47,831 bases of DNA from contig DAOSBX010000027.1 in assembly GCA_035361075.1 (NCBI GenBank), positions 1 to 47,831 of the forward strand, read 5' to 3'. Origin of the DNA: Candidatus Hydrogenedens sp. (lineage in GTDB: Bacteria; Hydrogenedentota; Hydrogenedentia; Hydrogenedentales; Hydrogenedentaceae). Below the pieces are notes generated by a model. That model made no database searches. It was given only the letters and a program-made list of their open reading frames with translations, and was not told where the DNA came from. Below, piece by piece: positions 8,757 to 16,083 of the stretch; positions within the stretch are counted from its first letter, which is position 1, and each line of letters begins with the position of its first letter. The translations under genes and the position numbers were made by a program.

Positions 8757-9263
8757 TTAAATATTATCTGGGAGATTGGTTTCTAAAATCTTCTTCGCTT
8801 GCTGTTCCCGATATGCGATAAGTTTTGTTTTTAATTCTGGATATTTCTGAGCCAAAATAGCAATTGCCATGAGTGCAGAATTTGTTGCTCCTGGTTTGCC
8901 GATTGCAAAACAGGCAACAGGAATTCCTGGTGGCATTTGAACGATTGAAAACAATGCGTCCTGTCCGTTCAATGCTCCAGAGGGAATAGGGACACCCAGT
9001 ACAGGTAAAACCGTGCAAGATGCAATAACTCCAGGCAGTGCGGCGGCCATCCCTGCACCAGCAATGAACAATTCAATTCCTCGTTCTTCAGCAAATTTTA
9101 CATACTCTTTCAGCATTTCTGGTGTTCGATGTGCAGAAAGAACACGTGCTTCATAGGGGATATCAAAATCTTTGAGAATTTTTACTACATTCAACATAAC
9201 ATCCCAATCCGAAGCACTTCCCATAATTACACTAACTAATGGCGTCTTTTTTGAATCTGTCAT
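8757..9263 (-). CDS. purE: N5-carboxyaminoimidazole ribonucleotide mutase
   Basis: Class I PurE, which converts N5-CAIR to CAIR in purine synthesis. The active-site blocks are present: GSASDWDVM, SAHRTPE (the catalytic His), GAGMAAALPGVIA and GVPIPSGALNGQDALFSIVQMP. I place the start at 9263 (MTDSKK) because AAGGAAAGGA lies just upstream; an in-frame ATG 51 bp earlier has no ribosome site and adds a non-conserved N-terminal tail. The resulting 168 residues match the family. No purK is adjacent, although class I PurE normally needs N5-CAIR from PurK; purK must lie elsewhere. Confidence 0.95.
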   Translation of the reverse strand: MTDSKKTPLVSVIMGSASDWDVMLNVVKILKDFDIPYEARVLSAHRTPEMLKEYVKFAEERGIELFIAGAGMAAALPGVIASCTVLPVLGVPIPSGALNGQDALFSIVQMPPGIPVACFAIGKPGATNSALMAIAILAQKYPELKTKLIAYREQQAKKILETNLPDNI

Positions 9264-9335
9264 ATTTATTCCTTTCCTTCTTTTCCAATTCCATCCCCTA
9301 TTGTATACATCCAAAATAACCTATTTCCATTTAAT

Positions 9336-10814
9336 TCATTTCTTGCCCTTATCCATAAACTCAATTGTTTTATGAAAATTGAGTCTTTCGGTTCTCCCTG
9401 GTTTCTTTGAATAATCATTGCGAAGAGCAGATTCTATTTCTATCTTAGAGTATTTTTCTGTTGACATAAGATATGAAAATAAAAGATTGGCAAGCGTCGC
9501 AAGCGATAGTTCATGAGTTTTTCCTGTTTTTTCCCATATAAAATCGCTAAACTTTGAGAAAGCATCAAAAGGCGTTGTATCAGATGCCCATAATAGATTA
9601 AGTGATTGTTGGAAGTTCCCCTGATTGTAGTATAGTTCGAGATACCGTGCCATCCGTTTTAGTTTTTGTAACTCGTCAAAAGAGAGTGTACTGGTCTGAA
9701 GTATCTCATACGGCGGAAAAGGAGCAAACGCAAGGCTGTAAGTCTTGATATGTCGTGAAATAGGAGCACCTCTTAACCGTTTCAAGATTCCCAATTGTAT
9801 TTCCTGTGGATCCACTTCAATTAATCTGTTAAAACTGTCTCTCATCGTATCCCATGTTTCCGCAGGCATACCTGCTACTAAATCTGCATGAATTTTTGCT
9901 CCTGTTTCTGTACGTAAATAACGTAATACTTCAAATGTTTTTTCTAAATTCTGACGGCGCGATATTAAGTCTTGTGTAATTGGATTTGTTGTTTGTAGCC
10001 CTGTTTCTAAATGAAGAGTTCCTGATGGAAATTCCTTAAATCGTTCTAATATATTCATACTTAATTTGTCAGGAACAATCTCAAAATGAATCCTCATATC
10101 TGGTTTGATATGACTTAGAAAAAAATCGATAATGTCTAATGCATGTGTTTCATTAATGTTAAAGGTTCTATCTACAAAAGTAAAATTTTTTGCTCCACGC
10201 TCTATTAACTTATACATGCTTTCTAAAAATGTACCCCTATCAAAAAATCGCACTCCAGGATTTACAGAAGACAGGCAAAATTCACAATGGAACGGGCAAC
10301 CCCGTGTGCTTTCGACATAGATAATTTTATGTTCAATGTCCTCTGATGTGTATTCGTCATAAGGCAACGTCAAAATGTTTAAATCCGAAATAGGTTTTTC
10401 CCATATCTTCTGTTGTGGTTTTCGGTCTGTTAATAGGTTGTCTAACAATTCAGAAAAGGCACGTTCACCTTCTCCACGAACAAGATAATCTGACCAATGA
10501 AAGACAGGGAGTTCTTCGTATTCGTAACTTACTTCAGGTCCACCAATAATAATAATGATTTCAGGGGCTACCTGTTTTATAATTTGCACCAATTCGGTTA
10601 TCTCGTTTAGATTCCAAATGTATACCCCAAGCCCTATAATTTTTGGTTTTTCCTTTAGTATCGACTCGGCGATAATTGGCACAGCCTGCTTAAGATGAAA
10701 TTCCTTAATGACGATTTTCTCTCTCCATATACCTGAATTTGCACGTAGCCAACGAAGTCCAAACGACGCATGAGAGTATCTCGCTGTAATTGTTGATAAA
10801 ACAATATCCGTCAT
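9336..10814 (-). CDS. B12-binding-domain radical SAM protein (DUF4080 type)
   Basis: Predicted iron-sulfur enzyme of unknown reaction, 492 residues. Residues 1 to about 130 form a Rossmann-like cobalamin-binding domain (IIGLGVYIWNLNE, IIIIIGGPEVSYE). The radical SAM core begins with the CxxxCxxC cluster motif at Cys173, Cys177 and Cys180, inside ESTRGCPFHCEFCLSS. The C-terminal 200 residues (GILKRLRGAPI, FAPFPPYEIL, LELYYNQGNF) match the DUF4080 tail found in many anaerobes and diderms. The substrate is not known for this group. Its start codon overlaps, by 2 nt, an in-frame upstream ATG of the divergent DNA-repair gene, so the two promoters must lie inside each other's 5' regions. The presence of this class suggests an anaerobic or microaerobic life style, which is inference. 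Confidence 0.85.
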   Translation of the reverse strand: MTDIVLSTITARYSHASFGLRWLRANSGIWREKIVIKEFHLKQAVPIIAESILKEKPKIIGLGVYIWNLNEITELVQIIKQVAPEIIIIIGGPEVSYEYEELPVFHWSDYLVRGEGERAFSELLDNLLTDRKPQQKIWEKPISDLNILTLPYDEYTSEDIEHKIIYVESTRGCPFHCEFCLSSVNPGVRFFDRGTFLESMYKLIERGAKNFTFVDRTFNINETHALDIIDFFLSHIKPDMRIHFEIVPDKLSMNILERFKEFPSGTLHLETGLQTTNPITQDLISRRQNLEKTFEVLRYLRTETGAKIHADLVAGMPAETWDTMRDSFNRLIEVDPQEIQLGILKRLRGAPISRHIKTYSLAFAPFPPYEILQTSTLSFDELQKLKRMARYLELYYNQGNFQQSLNLLWASDTTPFDAFSKFSDFIWEKTGKTHELSLATLANLLFSYLMSTEKYSKIEIESALRNDYSKKPGRTERLNFHKTIEFMDKGKK

Positions 10815-10833
10815 GAGTTATGCTCCAAAACAG

Positions 10834-10842
10834 TGCTATAAT
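10834..10842 (+). promoter_or_regulatory. Extended -10 promoter for the alkyltransferase gene
   Basis: TGCTATAAT is a perfect extended -10 element (TGnTATAAT) and can work without a good -35. The transcript would start near 10849, after the upstream ATG at 10813. This argues for the start of translation at 10897. Confidence 0.55.
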
Positions 10843-10896
10843 TATAAATCAATAGTATCTAAAACTGGAAGGAAGTTATACCACGTCGGGAACGTT

Positions 10897-11391
10897 ATGG
10901 ATGTAGCAAATTTTATTTTTAAAAAGGCATCAGATGTTATTTATGGATATATTTCTTCAAAAGGTCTCCAAAAACTTTATCTTTATCATTCTTCGTATCC
11001 GCGACCTTATCTTCTCCATGAAACCCCAAATATTTTGCTTGGTAGGCACGTATCGTTTTTATTAGATAGATACTTTTCGGGGATTCCAGAACAGTTTGAA
11101 GGGCTTCCACTGGATTTATCCTCTGCGACTGAATTTCAAAAAAAGATATTCTATGCTTTGAGAAAAGTACCGTGGGGCAACATCTGCAGTTACTCTGAAC
11201 TGGCAAAAATGGCACACTTATCGCAAAATCATGCCAGAGCAGTTGGGCAAGCACTTCATAAAAATCCATTACCAATTATTATCCCCTGTCACCGTGTACT
11301 AACAGCGAAGGGGCACATAGGAGGTTTTTCCGCTGGCTTGGAATGGAAACGCAAATTACTAAAGCTTGAGGGAATTTCTATTCAAGGATAA
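10897..11391 (+). CDS. ogt: Methylated-DNA--protein-cysteine methyltransferase
   Basis: Removes alkyl groups from O6-alkylguanine (and O4-alkylthymine) in DNA by transferring them to its own cysteine. With the start at 10897 the protein is 164 residues, the usual Ogt/MGMT length. The acceptor is Cys131 in IPCHRV. Other family blocks are VPWGNICSYSELA (helix-turn-helix region), NHARAVGQAL with the arginine finger, and GGFSAGLEWKRKLL. An in-frame ATG at 10813 would add 28 unconserved residues and overlaps the divergent gene. I prefer 10897 because an extended -10 promoter lies between the two, and GGGAA precedes 10897 at short spacing. Family identity is firm, the start is moderate. Confidence 0.9.
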   Translation: MDVANFIFKKASDVIYGYISSKGLQKLYLYHSSYPRPYLLHETPNILLGRHVSFLLDRYFSGIPEQFEGLPLDLSSATEFQKKIFYALRKVPWGNICSYSELAKMAHLSQNHARAVGQALHKNPLPIIIPCHRVLTAKGHIGGFSAGLEWKRKLLKLEGISIQG

Positions 11392-11477
11392 TTATTTGAC
11401 GACCTTCCCACAAGTTAGAGGTTGATTATTTGATAGAATATATTAATAATTGAAATTTCCTACAATGGAGTGTGGCT

Positions 11478-12545
11478 ATGGAAAAACAACAATTACATGC
11501 TATTGAAAACATAAATATTGTTGCATTTACTCCTCTTATTACACCACGGGAGATAAAAAAGGCATATCCCATGACAGATGCTTTGTCCCGCAGTATCGCA
11601 GAGTTCCGTAATACTGTTGGTGCTATCCTGCGTGGAGAAGATAACCGTTTCATGATTATTGTGGGTCCCTGTTCTATTCATAGCCGTGAAGTTGCCTTAG
11701 ACTATGCCCAGAGATTATTAAATGTGCAAAAGCAAGTAAGTGATGTAATGTTTATAATTATGCGGACGTATTTTGAGAAGCCACGGACAACCTTAGGTTG
11801 GAAAGGACTAATCTACGACCCCGATTTAGATAGTACCCATAACATCGCTAAAGGTTTAAATTTAGCCAGAGAAATCCTAATTAAAATTGCTGAGATGGGA
11901 CTACCTACGGGAACCGAATTGTTAGACCCAATAGTTCCTCAATACATTTCTGATTTAGTATGTTGGGCTTCTATTGGTGCACGAACCACAGAATCACAAA
12001 CACATCGAGAAATGGCAAGTGGTTTCTCTATGCCCATTGGTTTCAAGAATAGTACTGACGGTAATCTACAAGTAGCCATTGACGCTATGATTTCAGCAAG
12101 GGGACACCATCACTTCTTAGGTATTGATGAAGATGGCAGGTCTTGCATTATTGAAACAGCGGGCAACTCGTTATCTCATATTATTCTCCGTGGCGGTAGG
12201 GGAAGACCAAACTATGACCCTGTAAGTGTCATTGAAGCGGTTGAGCAAATGCAAAAAGTAGGACTACCTCCACGAATTGTTATTGATTGTAGTCATGCCA
12301 ATTGTGGCAAAAGATATGTATTACAAGCCCATGTCCTTCGTGATGTAATTCAACAAAGAATAGAAGGGAATCGATTTATTCTTGGTGCTATGCTTGAAAG
12401 TAACATTAAAGCGGGAAACCAACCTTTTCCCCCTCCTGGAGCAGTCCCTGAATATGGGGTCAGTATCACAGACCCATGCCTCGGTTGGGAAGAAACAGAA
12501 ACGGTTATACTCGAATCCGCAGAAAGACTACGGAAAAATAGTTAA
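11478..12545 (+). CDS. aroF: 3-deoxy-7-phosphoheptulonate (DAHP) synthase, AroG/F/H class
   Basis: First step of the shikimate pathway: condenses phosphoenolpyruvate and erythrose 4-phosphate. The 355-residue size and motifs fit the class I-alpha family: GPCSIHS near residue 62, MRTYFEKPRTTLGWKGLIYDP-type block, GARTTESQTHREMASG and the C-terminal DCSHANC metal ligand region. The gene opens with GTG at 11472 or ATG at 11478; GGAG at 11467-11470 is 7 nt from the ATG and only 1 nt from the GTG, so the ATG is chosen. Which aromatic amino acid inhibits it cannot be read. The trp genes lie 26 kb away, and the two groups are not in one operon. Confidence 0.95.
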   Translation: MEKQQLHAIENINIVAFTPLITPREIKKAYPMTDALSRSIAEFRNTVGAILRGEDNRFMIIVGPCSIHSREVALDYAQRLLNVQKQVSDVMFIIMRTYFEKPRTTLGWKGLIYDPDLDSTHNIAKGLNLAREILIKIAEMGLPTGTELLDPIVPQYISDLVCWASIGARTTESQTHREMASGFSMPIGFKNSTDGNLQVAIDAMISARGHHHFLGIDEDGRSCIIETAGNSLSHIILRGGRGRPNYDPVSVIEAVEQMQKVGLPPRIVIDCSHANCGKRYVLQAHVLRDVIQQRIEGNRFILGAMLESNIKAGNQPFPPPGAVPEYGVSITDPCLGWEETETVILESAERLRKNS

Positions 12546-12550
12546 GGATA

Positions 12551-13102
12551 TTATAGTTCTATTCCACCAAGCATCCTCAGTGCATCACAGAAAGGACCAT
12601 ACGTATCATGTCCGAACATTACAAAGCGAATATTGGTTATCCCACAAGAAGGGTTCTTCTCTATAAATTCTTTCACAGTTCCAACAGCAATTTTTGCAGC
12701 TTCTGGAATTGGGTAACCATAAACACCACAGCTGATGGCTGGGAAAGCAATAGTTTTTACCTTGTGTTCCACCGCTACTTCTAAAGAACGTTCGTAACAG
12801 CTTTTTAACAAATCTGGTTCACCATGTTTCCCATCACGGTAGATAGGTCCAACAGTATGAATTACATACTTAGCGGGTAACCGACCACCTGTTGTGATTT
12901 TAGCATCGCCTGTTTCACAGCCACCTAACTTTCTGCATTCTTCCAATATTGCTGGTCCTCCAGCACGATGTATGGCTCCATCAACACCACCTCCACCAAG
13001 AAGAGATTTGTTTGCCGCATTAACAATAGCATCGGTTTGTTCTTTTGTTATATCACCTTGCACCACTTCAATAACACAATTACCCATGTTGAGCTGAACC
13101 AT
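12551..13102 (-). CDS. Macro-domain ADP-ribose hydrolase (YmdB/MacroD type)
   Basis: Likely hydrolyses O-acetyl-ADP-ribose and/or mono-ADP-ribosyl protein ends. The 183 residues are a single macro domain: VVQGDITKEQTDAIVNAAN, the GGGGVDGAIHRAGG substrate loop, GDAKITTGGRLPAKYVIHTVGP, and PAISCGVYGYPIPEAA. These are the MacroD/YmdB-class blocks, including the catalytic Asn and Asp region. A perfect AGGAGG site 6 nt before the ATG suggests strong translation. It is convergent with the DAHP synthase gene 5 bp away. No DarT-like ADP-ribosyltransferase is adjacent, so it is more likely a housekeeping hydrolase than an antitoxin. Confidence 0.93.
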   Translation of the reverse strand: MVQLNMGNCVIEVVQGDITKEQTDAIVNAANKSLLGGGGVDGAIHRAGGPAILEECRKLGGCETGDAKITTGGRLPAKYVIHTVGPIYRDGKHGEPDLLKSCYERSLEVAVEHKVKTIAFPAISCGVYGYPIPEAAKIAVGTVKEFIEKNPSCGITNIRFVMFGHDTYGPFCDALRMLGGIEL

Positions 13103-13181
13103 ATTTTTACCTCCTCTAAACTAATAACATTCTACCGCAATTGAAAATAAAACCAAAAATATTAAGATTTACCTAAAAAGA

Positions 13182-13463
13182 TTAAAATATTCGCTCAATA
13201 TTATTTGGGGTACTGGTCTCTTTCTCTTTGGTGCTTGATTTCTCATTATTCAATTCGTGATAAAGCCCCATTTCAAGGTCTTCTTTTCCTGATTCATACT
13301 CTTCTACAGATATACTTCCAATAATCTGAACTTTAAGTTTTGTCTCACAGCATATAAATTCAACTCCAATCCCTTGGGGAAGCAGTTTGGGGTATTCAAA
13401 TGATTTCCATTTTTTAGCGGGTCTTCCACCTGACCACATTGTAACAACATAGACTGTTCTCAT
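13182..13463 (-). CDS. Small protein of unknown function downstream of a PilZ gene
   Basis: A 93-residue protein that I do not recognise. The first half (MRTVYVVTMWSGGRPAKKW, GIGVEFICCETKLKVQIIGS) looks like a compact alpha/beta or beta-rich fold. The last 30 residues are polar and rich in Glu, Lys, Ser and Thr, and probably disordered. It begins 11 bp after the stop codon of the PilZ-domain gene on the same strand, so the two are likely one operon. A role linked to c-di-GMP signalling is only suggested by this neighbour. Confidence 0.6.
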   Translation of the reverse strand: MRTVYVVTMWSGGRPAKKWKSFEYPKLLPQGIGVEFICCETKLKVQIIGSISVEEYESGKEDLEMGLYHELNNEKSSTKEKETSTPNNIERIF

Positions 13464-13474
13464 AAAAAGAATCC

Positions 13475-13972
13475 TTACAAGCCAATGGTTCTATCTAATT
13501 CATCTAAAAACTGTGTTAATACTTTTGTGTCATCTTTATTAACTTTTAAAAATTGAACACCAGATGCAAATCCACCCTTTTCGGGTAAGTGTTTCGTCCA
13601 ACGAATAGCACCAGTTGCACGAATATGTTTGCCACCAGAAACCTCTATGTCTAAATTAATATTTTGACCAATATCAAAACTTTGATGAGTAAATACCGCA
13701 CATCCTTCTGCACTAAGGTCAAGCAATCTACCTTTAAGTGGAAGTTGTTCTACTGTCCAGACATCATCTTTATCAGAACAGTATCTAATAGGTAAACCGA
13801 TATTAACATGGCATAAATGGCGGATTATTCTACGACGTTTATGTCGCACTTCACGACTTTCTTCCTCACCAACTCGGGTCTCTAACTGTTGAATCCGTTG
13901 AATTAGGGCATGGTACCGTTGAATTAAATCTCGGTCTACCTGCCTACGAATAAATGTTCTTCGTTCTTGCAC
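13475..13972 (-). CDS. PilZ-domain protein, likely c-di-GMP receptor
   Basis: A 165-residue soluble protein. The N-terminal 50 residues form a basic, probably coiled helix (LIQRYHALIQRIQQLETRVGEEE). The C-terminal part is a PilZ domain with both c-di-GMP-binding signatures: an Arg-rich RxxxR stretch (KRRRIIRH, near residues 45-52) and DLSAEGCAV (the D/NxSxxG motif). The rest (GQNINLDIEV, ATGAIRWTKH, FASGVQFLKV) fits the PilZ beta-barrel. Such proteins bind cyclic di-GMP and change motility, polysaccharide export or transcription. No diguanylate cyclase or target gene is next to it apart from the small protein downstream. The presence of both motifs makes nucleotide binding plausible. Confidence 0.85.
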   Translation of the reverse strand: MQERRTFIRRQVDRDLIQRYHALIQRIQQLETRVGEEESREVRHKRRRIIRHLCHVNIGLPIRYCSDKDDVWTVEQLPLKGRLLDLSAEGCAVFTHQSFDIGQNINLDIEVSGGKHIRATGAIRWTKHLPEKGGFASGVQFLKVNKDDTKVLTQFLDELDRTIGL

Positions 13973-14074
13973 ATCATTCCCTTTTTTTAATAGTTATGTT
14001 CCTCATCTTAACCTAATTATCATATCAGAAAACAATAATACAATTTGAGTTACCAAGGTAATTTTTTGTCTTCT

Positions 14075-15100
14075 TTATCTTTTGTTTAGCCATGTTTCTA
14101 TTGCGTTAAGAACCATTTCGGGTGTAATTAACGTCATACAACGGTGGTCTGTGGGACACTCAGGTAATTGGCAAGGTCCACAATCGACAGGAACACGAAG
14201 CACTTCACCACGTTCCCACGGACTTTCGGTATATTCAGGTTTTGTCGGTCCCATTAGGCAAATCACAGGGATATCGAAAGCAATAGCAATATGCCGTGGT
14301 CCACTATCATTACAAATAAGGAGGTCTAAATTTTTAATAACCGCCTTAAGTCGGGAAAGATGATGCCCATTAATGAAAGGGTCAATAAACTTCTTTTTAT
14401 AATATTTAGAAAAATCATTTTTAATCTCTTCTTCCCCAGGTCCTGTGATTAGTATGGGCGTTAATCCATATTTTTGTGTTAATACCTCTGCAACTGTAGC
14501 AAACCTTTGAACACCCCAACGTTTACTCGAACCAAACGACGCACCTGGAGCAATACCCACACGAAAGCCTCCTAATTGTTCTTTTTCTAACTCTTTTATC
14601 CACAGAGATTGCTCCTCCTCAGATACGGCTAATTCCAAACCCTTATTATCAAATGGAATATTTAGCAGTTCAGCTAATCTTAAGTATTCGTAAACCATGT
14701 ATTGAATTTTGCGATTACCAGAACCATCTTGGGGGAAGGCAATTCGATGAGATAATAAAAAACCTCGTGAATTACAATCATAACCAATTCTTAATGACGC
14801 ACCAGTAATAAAAGCAAGAAGAGCAGAACGAAAGGAATGAGGCAATACAAAAGCAGATGAATACTTGTATTTTCTCAATTCATACGCCAATTTTAACTGC
14901 TGTAAAGGATGTGACGGCAAAGAGAAAGAATCATTAATATATTTTAATCCATCAAGAAGTTCGCAAACTGCTTTTTTGGCAACAATATGAACAGAGGCAG
15001 ACGGATAAAACTTTTTTATTGAACGTAGCAATGGCGTAGCCATCACCGCATCGCCAATCCAATTCGGTGCGAAAAAAAGTATCGATTTCATGAACCTCAT
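14075..15100 (-). CDS. waaF: ADP-heptose--LPS heptosyltransferase (GT9 family)
   Basis: Adds heptose (or a related sugar) to the inner core of lipopolysaccharide at the cytoplasmic side of the inner membrane. The 341-residue protein has the GT9 N-terminal pattern (ILFFAPNWIGDAVMATPLLRSI), the central GIAPGASFGSSKRWGVQRFA and VICLMGPTKPEYTESPW, which bind ADP-heptose, and a cysteine-rich CGPCQLPECPTDHRCM stretch typical of WaaF. ATG codons at 15100 and 15091 are both possible; GAGG lies 3 nt before the second. Neighbouring minus-strand genes upstream encode YdbL/YnbE-like and YdbH-like envelope proteins, 47 bp away, so this may be one envelope operon. The acceptor cannot be named from sequence alone. 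Confidence 0.88.
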   Translation of the reverse strand: MRFMKSILFFAPNWIGDAVMATPLLRSIKKFYPSASVHIVAKKAVCELLDGLKYINDSFSLPSHPLQQLKLAYELRKYKYSSAFVLPHSFRSALLAFITGASLRIGYDCNSRGFLLSHRIAFPQDGSGNRKIQYMVYEYLRLAELLNIPFDNKGLELAVSEEEQSLWIKELEKEQLGGFRVGIAPGASFGSSKRWGVQRFATVAEVLTQKYGLTPILITGPGEEEIKNDFSKYYKKKFIDPFINGHHLSRLKAVIKNLDLLICNDSGPRHIAIAFDIPVICLMGPTKPEYTESPWERGEVLRVPVDCGPCQLPECPTDHRCMTLITPEMVLNAIETWLNKR

Positions 15101-15147
15101 TTCAAATATGTAGAGAAAAATAGGTTATATTTCGGAATACAATCTGA

Positions 15148-15846
15148 TTAAGGAACTGTTACCCATGCTCCTGGGACACATTTATCTCCCAACTTTTGGC
15201 CTAATCCACTATTTTTAACTTTCATAAAGTCTTCATTATTGTCTGGAAGCTGGATAATTTGCCCAGATTTGGCTCTTTGGATTCGTTCAAGGGCATAGAT
15301 GGTCTCAACTTTTGATATAGACATATCAGGTATATTTTTGTTTAAATTAGCGATCTCTTTATAGAGTGCTTTTCGGTCTTTATTCTCTTCGGAAAGCAGT
15401 CGTTGAATCTCATTTTTACGTTCCGCTTCTTTTTGAGCATCACAATCCTTCAACTCTAAATAGCCTCGATTATTTTCAGCGACACACCCCTGATTTTTCA
15501 AGGCTTCTATGGCATCATACCGTTCCCGCATACGGTCTGCAATCTCTTTGGCGAGAGGAGACACAGTTGCCAAAGACTCCGCGTATGCAGGTTTGAAAAT
15601 ACAGAAACTGGAACCTAACCAGCTCGTTTTCTTTTGCTCGCCATTATCTTCTTTGACTGGTAATTCATCCCTCTTCTTTTCAACGTAATCCAGCAAACTA
15701 CCCGCTTGTTCCTGAACATGTCGTATATCAAGTGTTATATGGGCTTCTATGGTATGTTTTGTTTGCAACACACAGTTAATACTTAATGCAATGCCTATCA
15801 CTAACATAAGGATGATAACTTTTTTCATATCCTTCAACCCTTTCAT
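15148..15846 (-). CDS. Apparent YnbE-YdbL fusion: lipoprotein-like N terminus plus DUF1318 domain
   Basis: Unknown function, probably part of an inter-membrane lipid-transport complex. The 232-residue protein starts with a signal or anchor peptide ending in SINC (Cys25), a poor lipobox because residue -1 is Asn. Residues 25-60 (IEAHITLDIRHVQEQAGSLL) resemble the small E. coli lipoprotein YnbE. A linker (about 60-91), ending with a signal-peptide-like FKPAYAES, leads to a DUF1318/YdbL domain (about 100-232) with NQGCVAENNRGYLELK, EENKDRKALYKEIAN and ERIQRAKSGQIIQL. In E. coli the order is ydbH-ynbE-ydbL; here the YdbH-like gene lies just upstream on the same strand, and the last two appear fused. 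Similar DUF1318 proteins occur, as I recall, in some deltaproteobacteria. ATG 15846 or 15828 may be the start; neither has a good ribosome site. Confidence 0.7.
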   Translation of the reverse strand: MKGLKDMKKVIILMLVIGIALSINCVLQTKHTIEAHITLDIRHVQEQAGSLLDYVEKKRDELPVKEDNGEQKKTSWLGSSFCIFKPAYAESLATVSPLAKEIADRMRERYDAIEALKNQGCVAENNRGYLELKDCDAQKEAERKNEIQRLLSEENKDRKALYKEIANLNKNIPDMSISKVETIYALERIQRAKSGQIIQLPDNNEDFMKVKNSGLGQKLGDKCVPGAWVTVP

Positions 15847-16083
15847 TGTTATTACATTCTAAACTGCTTATTAAATAATAATCACAGAGAATATATTTAA
15901 TCAAGTTTTAACCTTTATAAATATTCCTCTTTATTAAACGTAAAAAAATAAATTTTAATTCACTATTACGATAATGAATTTTGAGGCAATCTTAATAGGT
16001 TTAGGAATGCTATCTTCGTAATAAAAGCACATTCTACTTTACTTCAATTCTTAAAATTGAGTTAATTTTAAAAGAGACCTTAT
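15847..16083. other. AT-rich spacer between the YdbH-like and YnbE/YdbL-like genes
   Basis: 237 bp without a plausible reading frame. I see only a short imperfect hairpin near 16040-16060 (TCAATT with AATTGA around a 5-nt loop) and no T run, no promoter with two good hexamers, and no separate small YnbE gene. Confidence 0.4.

Noticed and set aside
12551..13102. Macro-domain protein as a DarG-type antitoxin
   Set aside because: No DarT-like toxin gene is next to it, and the domain is a stand-alone MacroD/YmdB type.
15847..16083. A separate ynbE gene in the gap
   Set aside because: No reading frame with signal peptide and lipobox is present; the YnbE-like part is in the downstream gene.
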